64,000 bases of DNA from Bacillota bacterium (lineage in GTDB: Bacteria > Bacillota > SHA-98 > Ch115 > JABLXJ01): NCBI GenBank assembly GCA_012839815.1, contig DUMQ01000130.1, positions 1-64,000 on the forward strand, in the 5' to 3' direction. This document shows positions 8,274-17,867 of this stretch, piece by piece (within the stretch, counting starts at the first letter, position 1; each line of letters starts with the position of its first letter). The notes below the pieces were generated by a model. The model did not search any database, was not told the origin of the DNA, and was given only the letters and a program-made list of their open reading frames with translations. The position numbers and the translations under genes were made by a program.

Positions 8274-9163
8274 ACTTGGTGAAAGAGGAAGAGGCCAGGA
8301 AGATTGACCGGTATATTGAGAATGCGAAGAAGGTCAACCAGCATGTTATAAATGCCAGGGTCACAGCTGCCTTTGCCGGTGCGACCGCGCTGACGGTCGG
8401 CCTCCTCATATTCATAATCGTCTATATCCTGAGCCGGGGATTCCATATGGTAACCCCTGCCTTCCTTCTTGAGACCCCGCGCCAAATGGGGCGGGCAGGC
8501 GGTATCTATCCAGCCATAGTCGGGACCATCCTCGTCACCGGCATCGCGGTTGTCATCGCGGCCCCGGTTGGTGTCGCGACCGCGATCTATCTTACGGAAT
8601 ACACGAGGGAGAGCTGGTTGCCGCGGATCGTGCGTTTCGGTACGGAGAACCTAGCGGGCATCCCTTCGATTATATTTGGACTGTTTGGTTTCCTTTTCTT
8701 TGTGATCTATCTCGACCTGGGCTGGTCCATCTTGTCCGGCGCCCTCACCCTTTCGGCGATGATACTCCCTACCATTGTCCGGACCTCGGAGGAGGCCATT
8801 AAGGCGGTACCCAATGCGTACCGGGAGATAAGCTATGCCCTGGGCTCCACGCGCTGGCAGACTGTAACGGGGGTCATCCTGCCGACGGCCCTGCCCGGCA
8901 TCGTAACAGGGGTGGTGCTGGCCATCGGGAGGAGCATCGGCGAAACGGCCGCGGTGATCTTTACGGCAGGCGCCTCGTTGAGGCTCCCCGAATCGCTGCT
9001 GGACCCCGTCCGGACGCTGCCTGTACACTTTTACATCCTTGCCCGGGAGGGAATCTCCATGGATAACGCGTATGGAACGGCGGCGGTGCTTATAGTCCTG
9101 ATTTTGATTATAAATATCGCGGCGTATTCCATCATGAATCGCTTTGTTGCGAAAAGCAGGTAG
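8270..9163 (+). CDS. pstA: Phosphate ABC transporter permease
   Basis: NLAGIPSIIFGLFGFLFFV; GSTRWQTVTGVILPTALPGIVTG. GTG start overlaps the pstC stop; the longer ORF-track start at 7961 lies inside pstC. Confidence 0.9.
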   Translation: MNLVKEEEARKIDRYIENAKKVNQHVINARVTAAFAGATALTVGLLIFIIVYILSRGFHMVTPAFLLETPRQMGRAGGIYPAIVGTILVTGIAVVIAAPVGVATAIYLTEYTRESWLPRIVRFGTENLAGIPSIIFGLFGFLFFVIYLDLGWSILSGALTLSAMILPTIVRTSEEAIKAVPNAYREISYALGSTRWQTVTGVILPTALPGIVTGVVLAIGRSIGETAAVIFTAGASLRLPESLLDPVRTLPVHFYILAREGISMDNAYGTAAVLIVLILIINIAAYSIMNRFVAKSR

Positions 9164-9231
9164 GGGTAGAGTAGTAGATGCGCTGGCGCAGCGCGCCACA
9201 GAGAGAAATGGCTCAAGTAACGGGTGAAAGT

Positions 9232-9990
9232 ATGACAGATATTAAGATCCTCGCACAGGATTTCAAATTCTATTACGGCGAGCATTGCGCCCTGAAGGGG
9301 ATCAATCTTGAGATCCGGCGCAACCAGCTCCTGACGATCATGGGACCGTCCGGGAGCGGCAAGACGACGTTTCTCCGGGCGCTGAATCGCCTGAACGACC
9401 TGGTCCCCGGGACAAGGGCTGAGGGAAGGCTGGCCATCGACGGGGTCGACGTTTATGGTCGCGGGGTCGACGTTGCTGACCTGCGGAGGCGGGTCGGGAT
9501 GGTCTTCGCGCTGCCGGTTGCCCTCCCGATGAGCATATTCGATAATGTGGCCTATGGACCGCGAAAGCGTGGGATCAGGGACAGGCGGAAGCTTGCCGGG
9601 ATCGTGGAAAAGGCGTTGCGTGACGCCATTCTCTGGGATGAGGTCAAGGACCGGCTGCACGATCATGCCGGCACGCTTTCCGGCGGGCAGCAGCAGCGGC
9701 TCTCCATCGCGCGCGTCCTCGCCGTGGAACCTGAGATCATCCTGCTGGATGAGCCTACATCGGGGCTTGATCCCCTTTCCACGCTCAAGATCGAGGGGTT
9801 GCTGTGGGAGCTCGTGAAGTCATATACCGTGGTGCTGGTCACCCATAATCCCTTGCAAAGCGCCCGCGTCGGCGGTGAGATAGCATTCTTCCTCATGGGG
9901 GAGCTTGTCGAACGGGGACCTGCCTCTGATATCTTCACCCACCCGAGGGACAAGAGGACGGAGGATTACGTCTCGGGGAAGTTCGGATGA
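9232..9990 (+). CDS. pstB: Phosphate ABC transporter ATPase, copy 1 (non-canonical Q-loop)
   Basis: GPSGSGKTT Walker A, LSGGQQQRLSIAR signature, LLDEPTSGLD; Q-loop reads GMVFALPVALP. Upstream in-frame starts are possible. Confidence 0.9.
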   Translation: MTDIKILAQDFKFYYGEHCALKGINLEIRRNQLLTIMGPSGSGKTTFLRALNRLNDLVPGTRAEGRLAIDGVDVYGRGVDVADLRRRVGMVFALPVALPMSIFDNVAYGPRKRGIRDRRKLAGIVEKALRDAILWDEVKDRLHDHAGTLSGGQQQRLSIARVLAVEPEIILLDEPTSGLDPLSTLKIEGLLWELVKSYTVVLVTHNPLQSARVGGEIAFFLMGELVERGPASDIFTHPRDKRTEDYVSGKFG

Positions 9991-10029
9991 TTTAGGGGAA
10001 TGAGGACAAGGTAAGGGGAATTTATCGCG

Positions 10030-10797
10030 ATGTTCAGCAATAAGGATATAAAGATAGATATTAAAAACCTGGACCTTTACTATGGACCAGTTCACGCCCT
10101 GAAGGGGATCACTGTTAGTTTTCCCCGGAACGCGATCACGGCCCTTATCGGGCCGTCAGGGTGCGGCAAGTCGACCCTGCTCAGGTGCTTGAACCGTATG
10201 AATGATCTTATCGAGAATGTAAAAATAGAAGGTATGGTTACGCTCGATGGAGAAGATATATATGCGCCCGATGTGGATGTGACGCACCTGCGCAAACGTA
10301 TCGGAATGGTTTTCCAGAGACCGGTCGCCTTCCCACTTTCAATCTACGAAAATGTGGCGTGCGCCGCGCGTGTGCACGGCGTTAACGATAAGAGGAGCCT
10401 TGATCCAATCGTAGAGGAGAGTCTCCGGCGGGTCGGGCTCTGGGATGAGGTTAAGGATAGGCTCGGGAGTTCGGCTCTCAATCTATCTCTGGGTCAGCAA
10501 CAGCAGCTGTGTATCGCCAGGGTGATCGCCACCGGCCCTGAGGTTATCCTGCTTGATGAGCCGTGTTCGGCGCTGGATCCCGCCTCCACCCTGAGGATCG
10601 AGGATCTGATGCGGGAGTTGGAGAAGCGCTATACGGTGATCATAGTCACACACAGCATGCAGCAGGCGGCGAGGGCGTCCGATTATACGATATTCATGTT
10701 GTCAGGGGAGATCATAGAATATGGAATAACGGATGATGTATTCACCTCGCCGCGAGATAGCAGGACTGAAAGCTACGTCACCGGGAGATTGGGGTGA
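10030..10797 (+). CDS. pstB: Phosphate ABC transporter ATPase, copy 2 (non-canonical signature)
   Basis: [43 protein letters not shown]. Confidence 0.9.
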   Translation: MFSNKDIKIDIKNLDLYYGPVHALKGITVSFPRNAITALIGPSGCGKSTLLRCLNRMNDLIENVKIEGMVTLDGEDIYAPDVDVTHLRKRIGMVFQRPVAFPLSIYENVACAARVHGVNDKRSLDPIVEESLRRVGLWDEVKDRLGSSALNLSLGQQQQLCIARVIATGPEVILLDEPCSALDPASTLRIEDLMRELEKRYTVIIVTHSMQQAARASDYTIFMLSGEIIEYGITDDVFTSPRDSRTESYVTGRLG

Positions 10798-10850
10798 CTT
10801 CATGGGAGGCACCCTGCGCCGAAATTTGTGGAGATTTGGAGGTGTTTTCA

Positions 10851-11513
10851 GTGGTAACCCCCAGGAAGAAATTCGACGCCGAGCTTGCCGAGCTCGACCA
10901 GTCTCTACTCCGTATGGGAACCATAGCTGAGGAGATGTTGAGCAAAGCGCTTGTCGCGCTTGCAAACAGGGATGTTGCGCTCGCGGATGAAACGATAAGC
11001 ATGGACGATAGCGTGGATGCCTTGAACCTTGAGATTGAAAGCACGTGTATAAGACTCATCGCTACTCAGCAGCCTGCGGCCCGCGATCTCCGGGTGATAT
11101 TTGCGGCTATAAAAATATCCGGGGACGTTGAGCGAGTTGCAGATTATGTGGTTGATATAGCCAAGACCGCAAAGCGGCTTGCCGACCGGCCCCTTTTCAA
11201 GCCACTTGTAGATATACCCAAGCTCCAGGCCATAGTGAAGCAGATGCTCCATGAAACGATGGACGCGTTTGTAAGCAGGGACCTGACGCTGGTTCACAAG
11301 ATGATTGATGACGATGACCAGGTAGATCACCTCTATCGCAGCCTGTATGACGAGCTTGTCGATTTCATGAAAAAGGATCCTTCGGTTGTGGACCAGGCTG
11401 TCCAGCTTCTCCTCATCTCGCGCTATCTCGAACGGATTGCCGATCACATCACCAATATCGGCGAGCGTGTCTTCTACGTCGAGACCGGCGAACTCAAGGA
11501 ACTGCATACCTGA
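10851..11513 (+). CDS. phoU: Phosphate transport regulator PhoU
   Basis: FDAELAELDQSLLRMGTIAEEMLSKAL...RDLRVIFAAIKISGDVERVADYVVDIA. GTG start with GGAGG. Confidence 0.92.
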   Translation: MVTPRKKFDAELAELDQSLLRMGTIAEEMLSKALVALANRDVALADETISMDDSVDALNLEIESTCIRLIATQQPAARDLRVIFAAIKISGDVERVADYVVDIAKTAKRLADRPLFKPLVDIPKLQAIVKQMLHETMDAFVSRDLTLVHKMIDDDDQVDHLYRSLYDELVDFMKKDPSVVDQAVQLLLISRYLERIADHITNIGERVFYVETGELKELHT

Positions 11514-11555
11514 TATACTGGGATAAAAGATGCGGGAAGGGTTGTAACGGGGATC

Positions 11556-12422
11556 ATGAAGGCGAAAAAACCTTGTATTGAATGCTCGGTGAATCAAGCT
11601 ATTCGTGCGCTGGAGCAGGTGAATTATTCAGAGGAACTGAGACAGGAGGTGATCAGGAGGACGCGTGAGGAGCTGGAGGGGCTCGCGCTGGATGCCACGA
11701 CTCCGGCCGAGGTTTCCACGATAGCGGTCAAGACTGCGTGCAGGCTCATGGGAAATGCTGACCCGTATGCAGCTGAAAAGGAGAGGTATAACCTGCTTGC
11801 GCTGGAGATGGCACCGCGTCTGGAGAAGCTGGTGGATGAGTCTGGTGACCCGTTGATGACGGCGATCCTGCTTTCCATAGCGGGCAATATCATCGACCTC
11901 GGGATCGTATCTGACATAGACCTGGATGAGACGGTTGAAAGTGTCCTCAGGCGGGGGCTGGCCATAAGCCACTATGAGGAATTTATCCGCCACCTGGAGA
12001 GGGCCAAAACCCTGCTTTTCCTCGCCGACAATGCAGGGGAGATCGTATTTGACAAATTCCTCCTGAGGAAATTCAGGGATCGAGGCATCGATGTAACCTT
12101 CGCCGTCAAGGGCGGGCCGGTTGCCAACGATGCATGCGTCGAGGATGCAAAGATGGTGGGGATTGACCAGCTTGCCAGGGTTATAACGACAGGTGCGGAT
12201 CGCCTGGGTATACCCCTAGAGCGCTGCTCGGAGGCTTTTCTCGAGGAGTTCAACAGGGCAGACATGGTGATATCGAAGGGCCAGGCCAATTTCGAGTCGC
12301 TGGACGAACTTAGGGACCGCGATAATCTTTTCCTTCTACTGACGGCTAAGTGTGATATGGTGGCACAACGCCTGGGGGTTGAGCCGAAATCCGTCGTGCT
12401 GGTTAAATGCGGGCAAATATAG
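11556..12422 (+). CDS. DUF89 / ARMT1-like family protein
   Basis: CIECSVNQAIRAL..., LLFLADNAGEIVFDKFLLRKF, SKGQANFESLDE motifs. Confidence 0.85.
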   Translation: MKAKKPCIECSVNQAIRALEQVNYSEELRQEVIRRTREELEGLALDATTPAEVSTIAVKTACRLMGNADPYAAEKERYNLLALEMAPRLEKLVDESGDPLMTAILLSIAGNIIDLGIVSDIDLDETVESVLRRGLAISHYEEFIRHLERAKTLLFLADNAGEIVFDKFLLRKFRDRGIDVTFAVKGGPVANDACVEDAKMVGIDQLARVITTGADRLGIPLERCSEAFLEEFNRADMVISKGQANFESLDELRDRDNLFLLLTAKCDMVAQRLGVEPKSVVLVKCGQI

Positions 12423-12585
12423 TGATCTATCACCATAGCCATCACCATAGACACCTGCGACCGTCGCTGGCCGCGGCGCCGTAGGTAGTTTGATTTGAAA
12501 TTAGTGAATATTAGCTTAAATTAGTTTCTGATTCAGGTTATCCGAATTTATATTCATAAATGAAAGTGATTGGGAGGGAAACGGC

Positions 12586-13839
12586 GTGACTTCTCGCGAG
12601 AGGGTGAAAAAAACGCTCAACCATGAGGAGCCGGACAGGGTTGTAGTTGATATCGGGAGCACGTCGGTAACGGGGATATCGGCAAGCGCCCTCGCGCGCC
12701 TGCGAAAGGCGCTCAATCTTGATGACCACCCTGTAAAGGTTCATGAGCCTTTCCAGATACTCGGATTCGTCGAGGATGATGTCTTGAAAGCCCTGGGGGC
12801 TGATGTTGTCGGCCTGTGGTCGCCTTACACGATGTTTGGGTATAAGAACGAGAATTGGAAGCCATGGCGCCTCTTCGACGGCACCGAAGTCCTCGTGGGC
12901 GGCGGGTTCGTTTTGAGCGAGGACGGCGAGGGGAATCTCTACATCCACCCCGGTGGGGATGCGTCCGCCCCGCCCAGCGGTAAGCTTCCCAAGGGCGGCT
13001 TTTATTTCGACAATATCGTGAGGCAGGAGCCTATAGATGAGTCCAGGCTGGATGGCAGGAGGGATTATGGCGAGCAGTTCAAGGTATTCTCGGAGGAGGA
13101 GTGCAGGTACTACGAGGAGGAGTCGAGGAGGCTCTACGAGGGGACCGATTTTGGAATAATAGGGAACTTTGGGGGCGCGAGCCTGGGGGACGTGGCCCTC
13201 TTGCCGGGCCCTTCACTGGCTCATCCCAAGGGGATAAGGGATCCACAGGAATGGTACATCGCACACATAACCCACCCGGAATACATAAAGGATGTGTTTG
13301 CGATGCAAACCGAAGTCGCGTTGAAGAATCTCGAGCTTTACAGGCAGGCGGTGGGTGACAGGATAGAGGCCATCTTTGTAAGCGGGACGGATTTCGGGAC
13401 CCAGAGGAGCGAGTTCATATCGCCGGATTTCTACAGGGAGTTTTACAAGCCGTTCCACAAGCAGATAAATGACTGGATCCACAAGCATACCCCGTGGAAG
13501 ACCTTCTTCCACACGTGTGGCTCGGTGGTGAACCTGCTGGATGACCTCGTAGATGCCGGCGTTGATATCCTGAACCCCGTCCAGTGTTCGGCTGCCGGGA
13601 TGGACCCCGTGTATTTGAAGGAGAAATATGGCAAGAAGCTCGTATTCTGGGGCGGGGGCATAGATACGCAGCGGACCCTACCGTTCGGCACGGCCGAGGA
13701 AGTCAAGGCGCAGGCGCTTGAAAGGCTCAGGATATTCGCCCCGGGAGGGGGGTATGTGTTTAACGCCATACATAATATCCAGCAGCCTACTCCCATCGAA
13801 AACATCCTGGCGATGTTCGAGGCTGTAAAGGAATTGTAA
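12586..13839 (+). CDS. Uroporphyrinogen decarboxylase (URO-D/MtaA) family protein
   Basis: TSRERVKKTLNHEEPDRVVVDIGS...; FFHTCGSVVNLLDDLVDAGVDILNPVQCSAAGMDP. Confidence 0.85.
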   Translation: MTSRERVKKTLNHEEPDRVVVDIGSTSVTGISASALARLRKALNLDDHPVKVHEPFQILGFVEDDVLKALGADVVGLWSPYTMFGYKNENWKPWRLFDGTEVLVGGGFVLSEDGEGNLYIHPGGDASAPPSGKLPKGGFYFDNIVRQEPIDESRLDGRRDYGEQFKVFSEEECRYYEEESRRLYEGTDFGIIGNFGGASLGDVALLPGPSLAHPKGIRDPQEWYIAHITHPEYIKDVFAMQTEVALKNLELYRQAVGDRIEAIFVSGTDFGTQRSEFISPDFYREFYKPFHKQINDWIHKHTPWKTFFHTCGSVVNLLDDLVDAGVDILNPVQCSAAGMDPVYLKEKYGKKLVFWGGGIDTQRTLPFGTAEEVKAQALERLRIFAPGGGYVFNAIHNIQQPTPIENILAMFEAVKEL

Positions 13840-13874
13840 TTTCCTGCAACGTTGCAAGGTGGGGCTGATTTGAG

Positions 13875-13921
13875 GGTGACGGTGCGGCGCGCCTCTACGT
13901 GAGGCGCGCCGCACCGTCACC
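13875..13921. repeat. Perfect 21-bp inverted repeat with 5-nt loop
   Basis: ggtgacggtgcggcgcgcctc-tacgt-gaggcgcgccgcaccgtcacc; no T-run on either side. Confidence 0.9.
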
Positions 13922-14143
13922 ACGGCCGCAACCTGACCCTCGAGGCTCACGGGCTTGAGTGGATCTCCTTGTTCCCATGTCATGGGCGCCTTTATGCTGT
14001 TTCGGAGAGTCAGGCTGAATTTTGCGGTTTTGACGGGTGATTTGAGAGGAACTCTGCATAGAGTGGCGAAATTATATCCTCTGGCCGGTGGTTCTTCAGA
14101 AAGATATATTTGAAAAACTGCAAAAAATTATTGCGATGGAGGG

Positions 14144-15577
14144 ATGAGCATGATGAAGCAGATTACATTGGGATTAATAGTCGGCAACCGGGGCTTTTTC
14201 CCTGATCACCTGTGCGATTCGGGCCGGAAGGAGATTTTGAACATCCTGGCGGAGGAAGGGATCAAGGCGATAGCCCTCTCGCCAGAGGATACGAAGTTTG
14301 GCAGCGTCGAGACCCTTAGCGACGCGCGGAAGTGCGCCGACCTCTTCAAGGCACACAAGGACGAGATCGATGGGATTCTGGTCACCCTCCCGAACTTCGG
14401 GGACGAGCGCGCAGTAGCCAATACGATCAGGTTCTCCGGCCTCAACGTCCCCGTTCTTGTCCACGCCTTCCCCGACGAGGTCGGGAAGATGACGGTCGAG
14501 AACCGGCGGGACAGCTTTTGCGGCAAGATGTCGGTATGCAACAACCTGATCCAGTATGGTATCCCATTCTCCCTGACCCGGCTGCATACGGTAGCCCCTT
14601 CGTCGCAGAGCTTCAGGGAGGACCTGCGGTGGTTTACAGCGGTTTGCCGCACCGTAAACAGCTTGAGAAAGTTACGCCTCGGGGCCATTGGAACGCGGCC
14701 CGCGGCCTTCAACACCGTGCGGTATAGTGAGAAGCTGCTGGAGGCGGCGGGGATAAGCGTCGAACCGATCGACCTCTCTGAGATCCTGGGCCGGGCGCAG
14801 CGCCTTGCGGATGGGGACGCGGCCGTCAAGGAGAAGCTCGATGCCCTTCGCGCCTATGTGGATACAAGCAGGGTGCCAGACGGGGCCCTGGTCAAGATGG
14901 CCAAGTTTGCCGCTGTGGTTGACAGGTGGATGAAGGAGAACGAGCTTGTGGCCAGTGCGGTACAGTGCTGGACCTCTATGGAGGAGTTTTTCGGGGTTGC
15001 CCCGTGCGCTGTCATGAGCATGATGAGCGAGACTCTATTGCCGAGCGCGTGCGAGGTCGACGTTCTGGGGCTCATCGGCATGTATGCGCTCCAACAGGCG
15101 TCTGGGAAGCCGAGCGCCCTTGTGGACTGGAACAACAACTACGGCGACGACCCTGACAAGGCGGTGGTCTTCCACTGCAGCAATCTCCCGAAGAGCGTAT
15201 TTGGCGACGCCTATATGGACTACCACCAGATCATCGCCGGCGGGGTGGGCAAGGAGAATGCGTATGGCGCTGTGGTCGGGCGGATCAAGCCGGGCCCGTT
15301 CACCTTTGCGCGCGTGGCAACCGATGATGTGAATGGGGTCATCGCCGCCTACATCGGCGAGGGGAGATTCACGGACGATCCCCTCGAGACGTTCGGCGGT
15401 TACGGTGTGATCGAGATCCCGGGCCTGCAGGACCTCCTCCAGTATATCTGCAACAACGGGTTCGAACACCACGTAGCGGTGAACCTCTCGCAAACGTCCC
15501 GCGTGCTCTATGAGGCTATGGGCAATTATCTCGGCTGGGATGTTTACCTGCACGAAAGGCCGGGGATTAACGGATAG
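14144..15577 (+). CDS. L-fucose/L-arabinose isomerase-family protein
   Basis: Fold-typical N-terminal and central segments (GILVTLPNFGDERAVANTIR, VLVHAFPDE, CWTSMEEFFGVAPCAVMSMMSE). Confidence 0.7.
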   Translation: MSMMKQITLGLIVGNRGFFPDHLCDSGRKEILNILAEEGIKAIALSPEDTKFGSVETLSDARKCADLFKAHKDEIDGILVTLPNFGDERAVANTIRFSGLNVPVLVHAFPDEVGKMTVENRRDSFCGKMSVCNNLIQYGIPFSLTRLHTVAPSSQSFREDLRWFTAVCRTVNSLRKLRLGAIGTRPAAFNTVRYSEKLLEAAGISVEPIDLSEILGRAQRLADGDAAVKEKLDALRAYVDTSRVPDGALVKMAKFAAVVDRWMKENELVASAVQCWTSMEEFFGVAPCAVMSMMSETLLPSACEVDVLGLIGMYALQQASGKPSALVDWNNNYGDDPDKAVVFHCSNLPKSVFGDAYMDYHQIIAGGVGKENAYGAVVGRIKPGPFTFARVATDDVNGVIAAYIGEGRFTDDPLETFGGYGVIEIPGLQDLLQYICNNGFEHHVAVNLSQTSRVLYEAMGNYLGWDVYLHERPGING

Positions 15578-15629
15578 GAAGTAGGAAGTGAGAGAATCAG
15601 GGACGAGTTGAAGTTTAGATCAAGAGGGA

Positions 15630-15662
15630 GCGGGGGTGCCGTACGGGGGCACCCCGCTTTCG
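15630..15662 (+). terminator. Candidate intrinsic terminator
   Basis: gcgggggtgcc-gtacg-ggggcaccccgc followed by TTT, downstream of the isomerase-like gene. Confidence 0.6.
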
Positions 15663-15751
15663 ATCAAGCCATGCAGCTATCCAATGCAGGGATTTAGAGG
15701 TTCCCCGGAATTTTGGAAAAGAATTTTTGGCACTTTTAGCGTTTCAGCCTG

Positions 15752-15780
15752 TTGACTTCCGCGAGGCTTCGTGATAGTAT
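15752..15780 (+). promoter_or_regulatory. Sigma-A-type promoter upstream of the SAM riboswitch
   Basis: ttgact - 17 nt - tagtat. Confidence 0.6.
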
Positions 15781-15810
15781 TAGTAGCAAAATTTCATATG
15801 ACCAGGAAAG

Positions 15811-15991
15811 CTCTTATCCAGAGTGGCTGAGGGACTGGCCCAATGACGCCCGGCAACCGGCGGCGGGTATCCGCCTGCGCGGTGCCAATTCCTGCAGGGT
15901 TTGCACGTCGCGCGAGGTTTTGCGCTTGTTATGCTGTAGATCGGTTACAGGCGCACGGGTAAGCGTGAACGTGAGCCCTGAGAGATGAGAG
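15811..15991 (+). promoter_or_regulatory. SAM-I (S-box) riboswitch aptamer
   Basis: ctcttatccagagtggctgagggactggcccaatgacgcccggcaacc...ggtgccaattcctgcagg...gagagatgagag; P1 pairing ctcttatc/gatgagag. Confidence 0.93.
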
Positions 15992-16005
15992 GGGGAATGC
16001 CTGAT

Positions 16006-16038
16006 GCCTCTTCTCAATGCGAAGAGGCTATTTTATTT
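16006..16038 (+). terminator. Riboswitch expression-platform terminator
   Basis: gcctcttc-tcaatgc-gaagaggc followed by tattttattt, just after the aptamer. Confidence 0.85.
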
Positions 16039-16128
16039 AGGCTGGTGCGGGGAGTCGTAAAACATCACAAAAGTAAAGGAACCCAGGTTGAGAGAGGCAG
16101 TCATATCAACCGGATGGAGGCGCGTCTT

Positions 16129-17313
16129 ATGGGATTTAGCAGGACCTACGAAGAAATCAACGAGAAGATCAAGACGGGAAGAGTCGTCGTGTTGACCGCT
16201 GAGGAGATAATCCCCATGGTTGAGGAGAAGGGGGTTGAAGCAGTAGCTAGAGAGGTCGATGTTGTGACCACGGCTACCTTTGGACCGATGTGCTCGACAG
16301 GCGCATTCCTGAATTTCGGGCATTCCGACCCGCCCATAAAGATGACCAAGGTCTGGCTGAACGATGTCCCTGCCTACACAGGGATCGCAGCCGTGGACGC
16401 ATATATAGGTGCGACTGAGCTTTCAGAATCGGCCGGTTTTGAATATGGGGGCGCGCACGTCATCGAGGACCTCATATCCGGTAAGCCGGTCAAGCTGAGG
16501 GCGACCGCCTACGGGACGGACTGTTACCCGCGAAGGGAGATCGAGACATACATAACCAAAGATACCATAAACCAGGCTTACCTGTTCAACCCGCGGAACG
16601 CCTACCAGAACTACTCAGTCGCGGTGAATTCCTCGGACAGGATTATCTATACTTACATGGGCACACTGCTGCCCAAACTGGGCAACGCGACTTACTGCAG
16701 CGCGGGACAGCTGAGCCCGTTGCTGAACGACCCTTACTATAGGACCATCGGGATCGGGACGCGGATATTCCTCGGGGGGGCTCAGGGCTATGTTGCCTGG
16801 GAGGGCACCCAGCACAGCCCGTCTGTGTCGCGAAATGAGAAGGGCATCCCCGTGGGCGGTGCCGGCACGCTTGCACTGATAGGGGACCTCAAGCAGATGG
16901 ACAGGAGGTTCATCCGCGCGGCGATATTCCATAAATATGGCGTCAGCATGTATGTGGGCGTTGGTATACCCATACCGATCCTGGACGAGGAAATGGTCAG
17001 GTTTGTATCGGTAAAAGATGAGGATATACAGGCCCCTATCGTTGATTACGGCGTCGGTAGACGGTCGAAGCCGACCTATGGAACGGTAAGCTACAAGGAG
17101 CTGAGAAGCGGCAAGATAATCATAGACGGTAAAGTTGTGCCGACGGCCCCGCTATCCAGCCTCGCCAAGGCCCGGGAGATAGCGGAGACGCTCAAGACGT
17201 GGATTCGCGAGGGCAAGTTCTTTGTGCAGCAACCCGTCCAGCCTCTGCCGGCGGAGCAACTGACCAAACCCCTCGAGATTAGGGAAAAGGACGAGTTTCC
17301 AATCAATATCTAA
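16129..17313 (+). CDS. COG1900/DUF39 homocysteine biosynthesis protein
   Basis: GPMCSTGAFLNFGHSDPP and YGTDCYPRREIETYITKDTINQAYLFNPRNAYQNY; downstream of a SAM riboswitch. ATG at 16129 chosen because the ORF-track start (15985) lies in the riboswitch. Confidence 0.85.
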   Translation: MGFSRTYEEINEKIKTGRVVVLTAEEIIPMVEEKGVEAVAREVDVVTTATFGPMCSTGAFLNFGHSDPPIKMTKVWLNDVPAYTGIAAVDAYIGATELSESAGFEYGGAHVIEDLISGKPVKLRATAYGTDCYPRREIETYITKDTINQAYLFNPRNAYQNYSVAVNSSDRIIYTYMGTLLPKLGNATYCSAGQLSPLLNDPYYRTIGIGTRIFLGGAQGYVAWEGTQHSPSVSRNEKGIPVGGAGTLALIGDLKQMDRRFIRAAIFHKYGVSMYVGVGIPIPILDEEMVRFVSVKDEDIQAPIVDYGVGRRSKPTYGTVSYKELRSGKIIIDGKVVPTAPLSSLAKAREIAETLKTWIREGKFFVQQPVQPLPAEQLTKPLEIREKDEFPINI

Positions 17314-17327
17314 GTGGGTGATAAAAC

Positions 17328-17738
17328 ATGGCCAAGAAGAGAATCGTTTTGACGTTCCCGCCATCGCTGGTCGAGAAGCCCCTAACCTACAGGTTGGTCA
17401 AGGATTTCGACCTGGCCATCAATATACTGCACGCCAGGATAGTCCCAAGGGAGTCCGGCCGGCTTGTAATAGAGCTCTCGAACAGCTCGGAGGAGAATAT
17501 AGATGCTGGCATACGCTACCTGGAAGAGCAGGGCGTGAACGTGGAGCCGCTGAGCAAGGAGATCCGTTGGGACGAGAAGGAATGTATCAACTGCGGCGCC
17601 TGTACTGCCGTATGCCATTCGGATGCGCTGCGCATGAATCCTGAGACGTGGAAGCTGGAGTTCGATAAGGATAAGTGTATCGTGTGCGAGATGTGCGTGC
17701 CCGCGTGCCCACTGAGAATTATTAGTGTAACCTTTTGA
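17328..17738 (+). CDS. NIL domain + 4Fe-4S ferredoxin protein
   Basis: NIL-like N-terminus; CINCGACTAVCHSDAL and CIVCEMCVPACPL clusters. Confidence 0.88.
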   Translation: MAKKRIVLTFPPSLVEKPLTYRLVKDFDLAINILHARIVPRESGRLVIELSNSSEENIDAGIRYLEEQGVNVEPLSKEIRWDEKECINCGACTAVCHSDALRMNPETWKLEFDKDKCIVCEMCVPACPLRIISVTF

Positions 17739-17867
17739 AGATCGCTGCTCGGGGTATCCATGAACCCGACGACAAAGACAAAGGTCGGGTTTGCTCAAGC
17801 GTTGTCAATAGTCTGGTTGTTTGCACCCGGTGGGATGCGGCGGACATCTCGGAAAGAGGGGGATTAT

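Noticed and set aside
15985-16128. N-terminal extension of the COG1900 protein in the ORF track
   Set aside because: It starts inside the SAM-I riboswitch and spans its terminator; ATG 16129 matches the family start better.
17735-17765. aagatcgctgctcggggta shared in part with aagatagctgctcgaggga upstream of the GNAT gene (25629-25645, reverse strand)
   Set aside because: Only about 17 bp with mismatches and no extended similarity; not enough to call a repeat.
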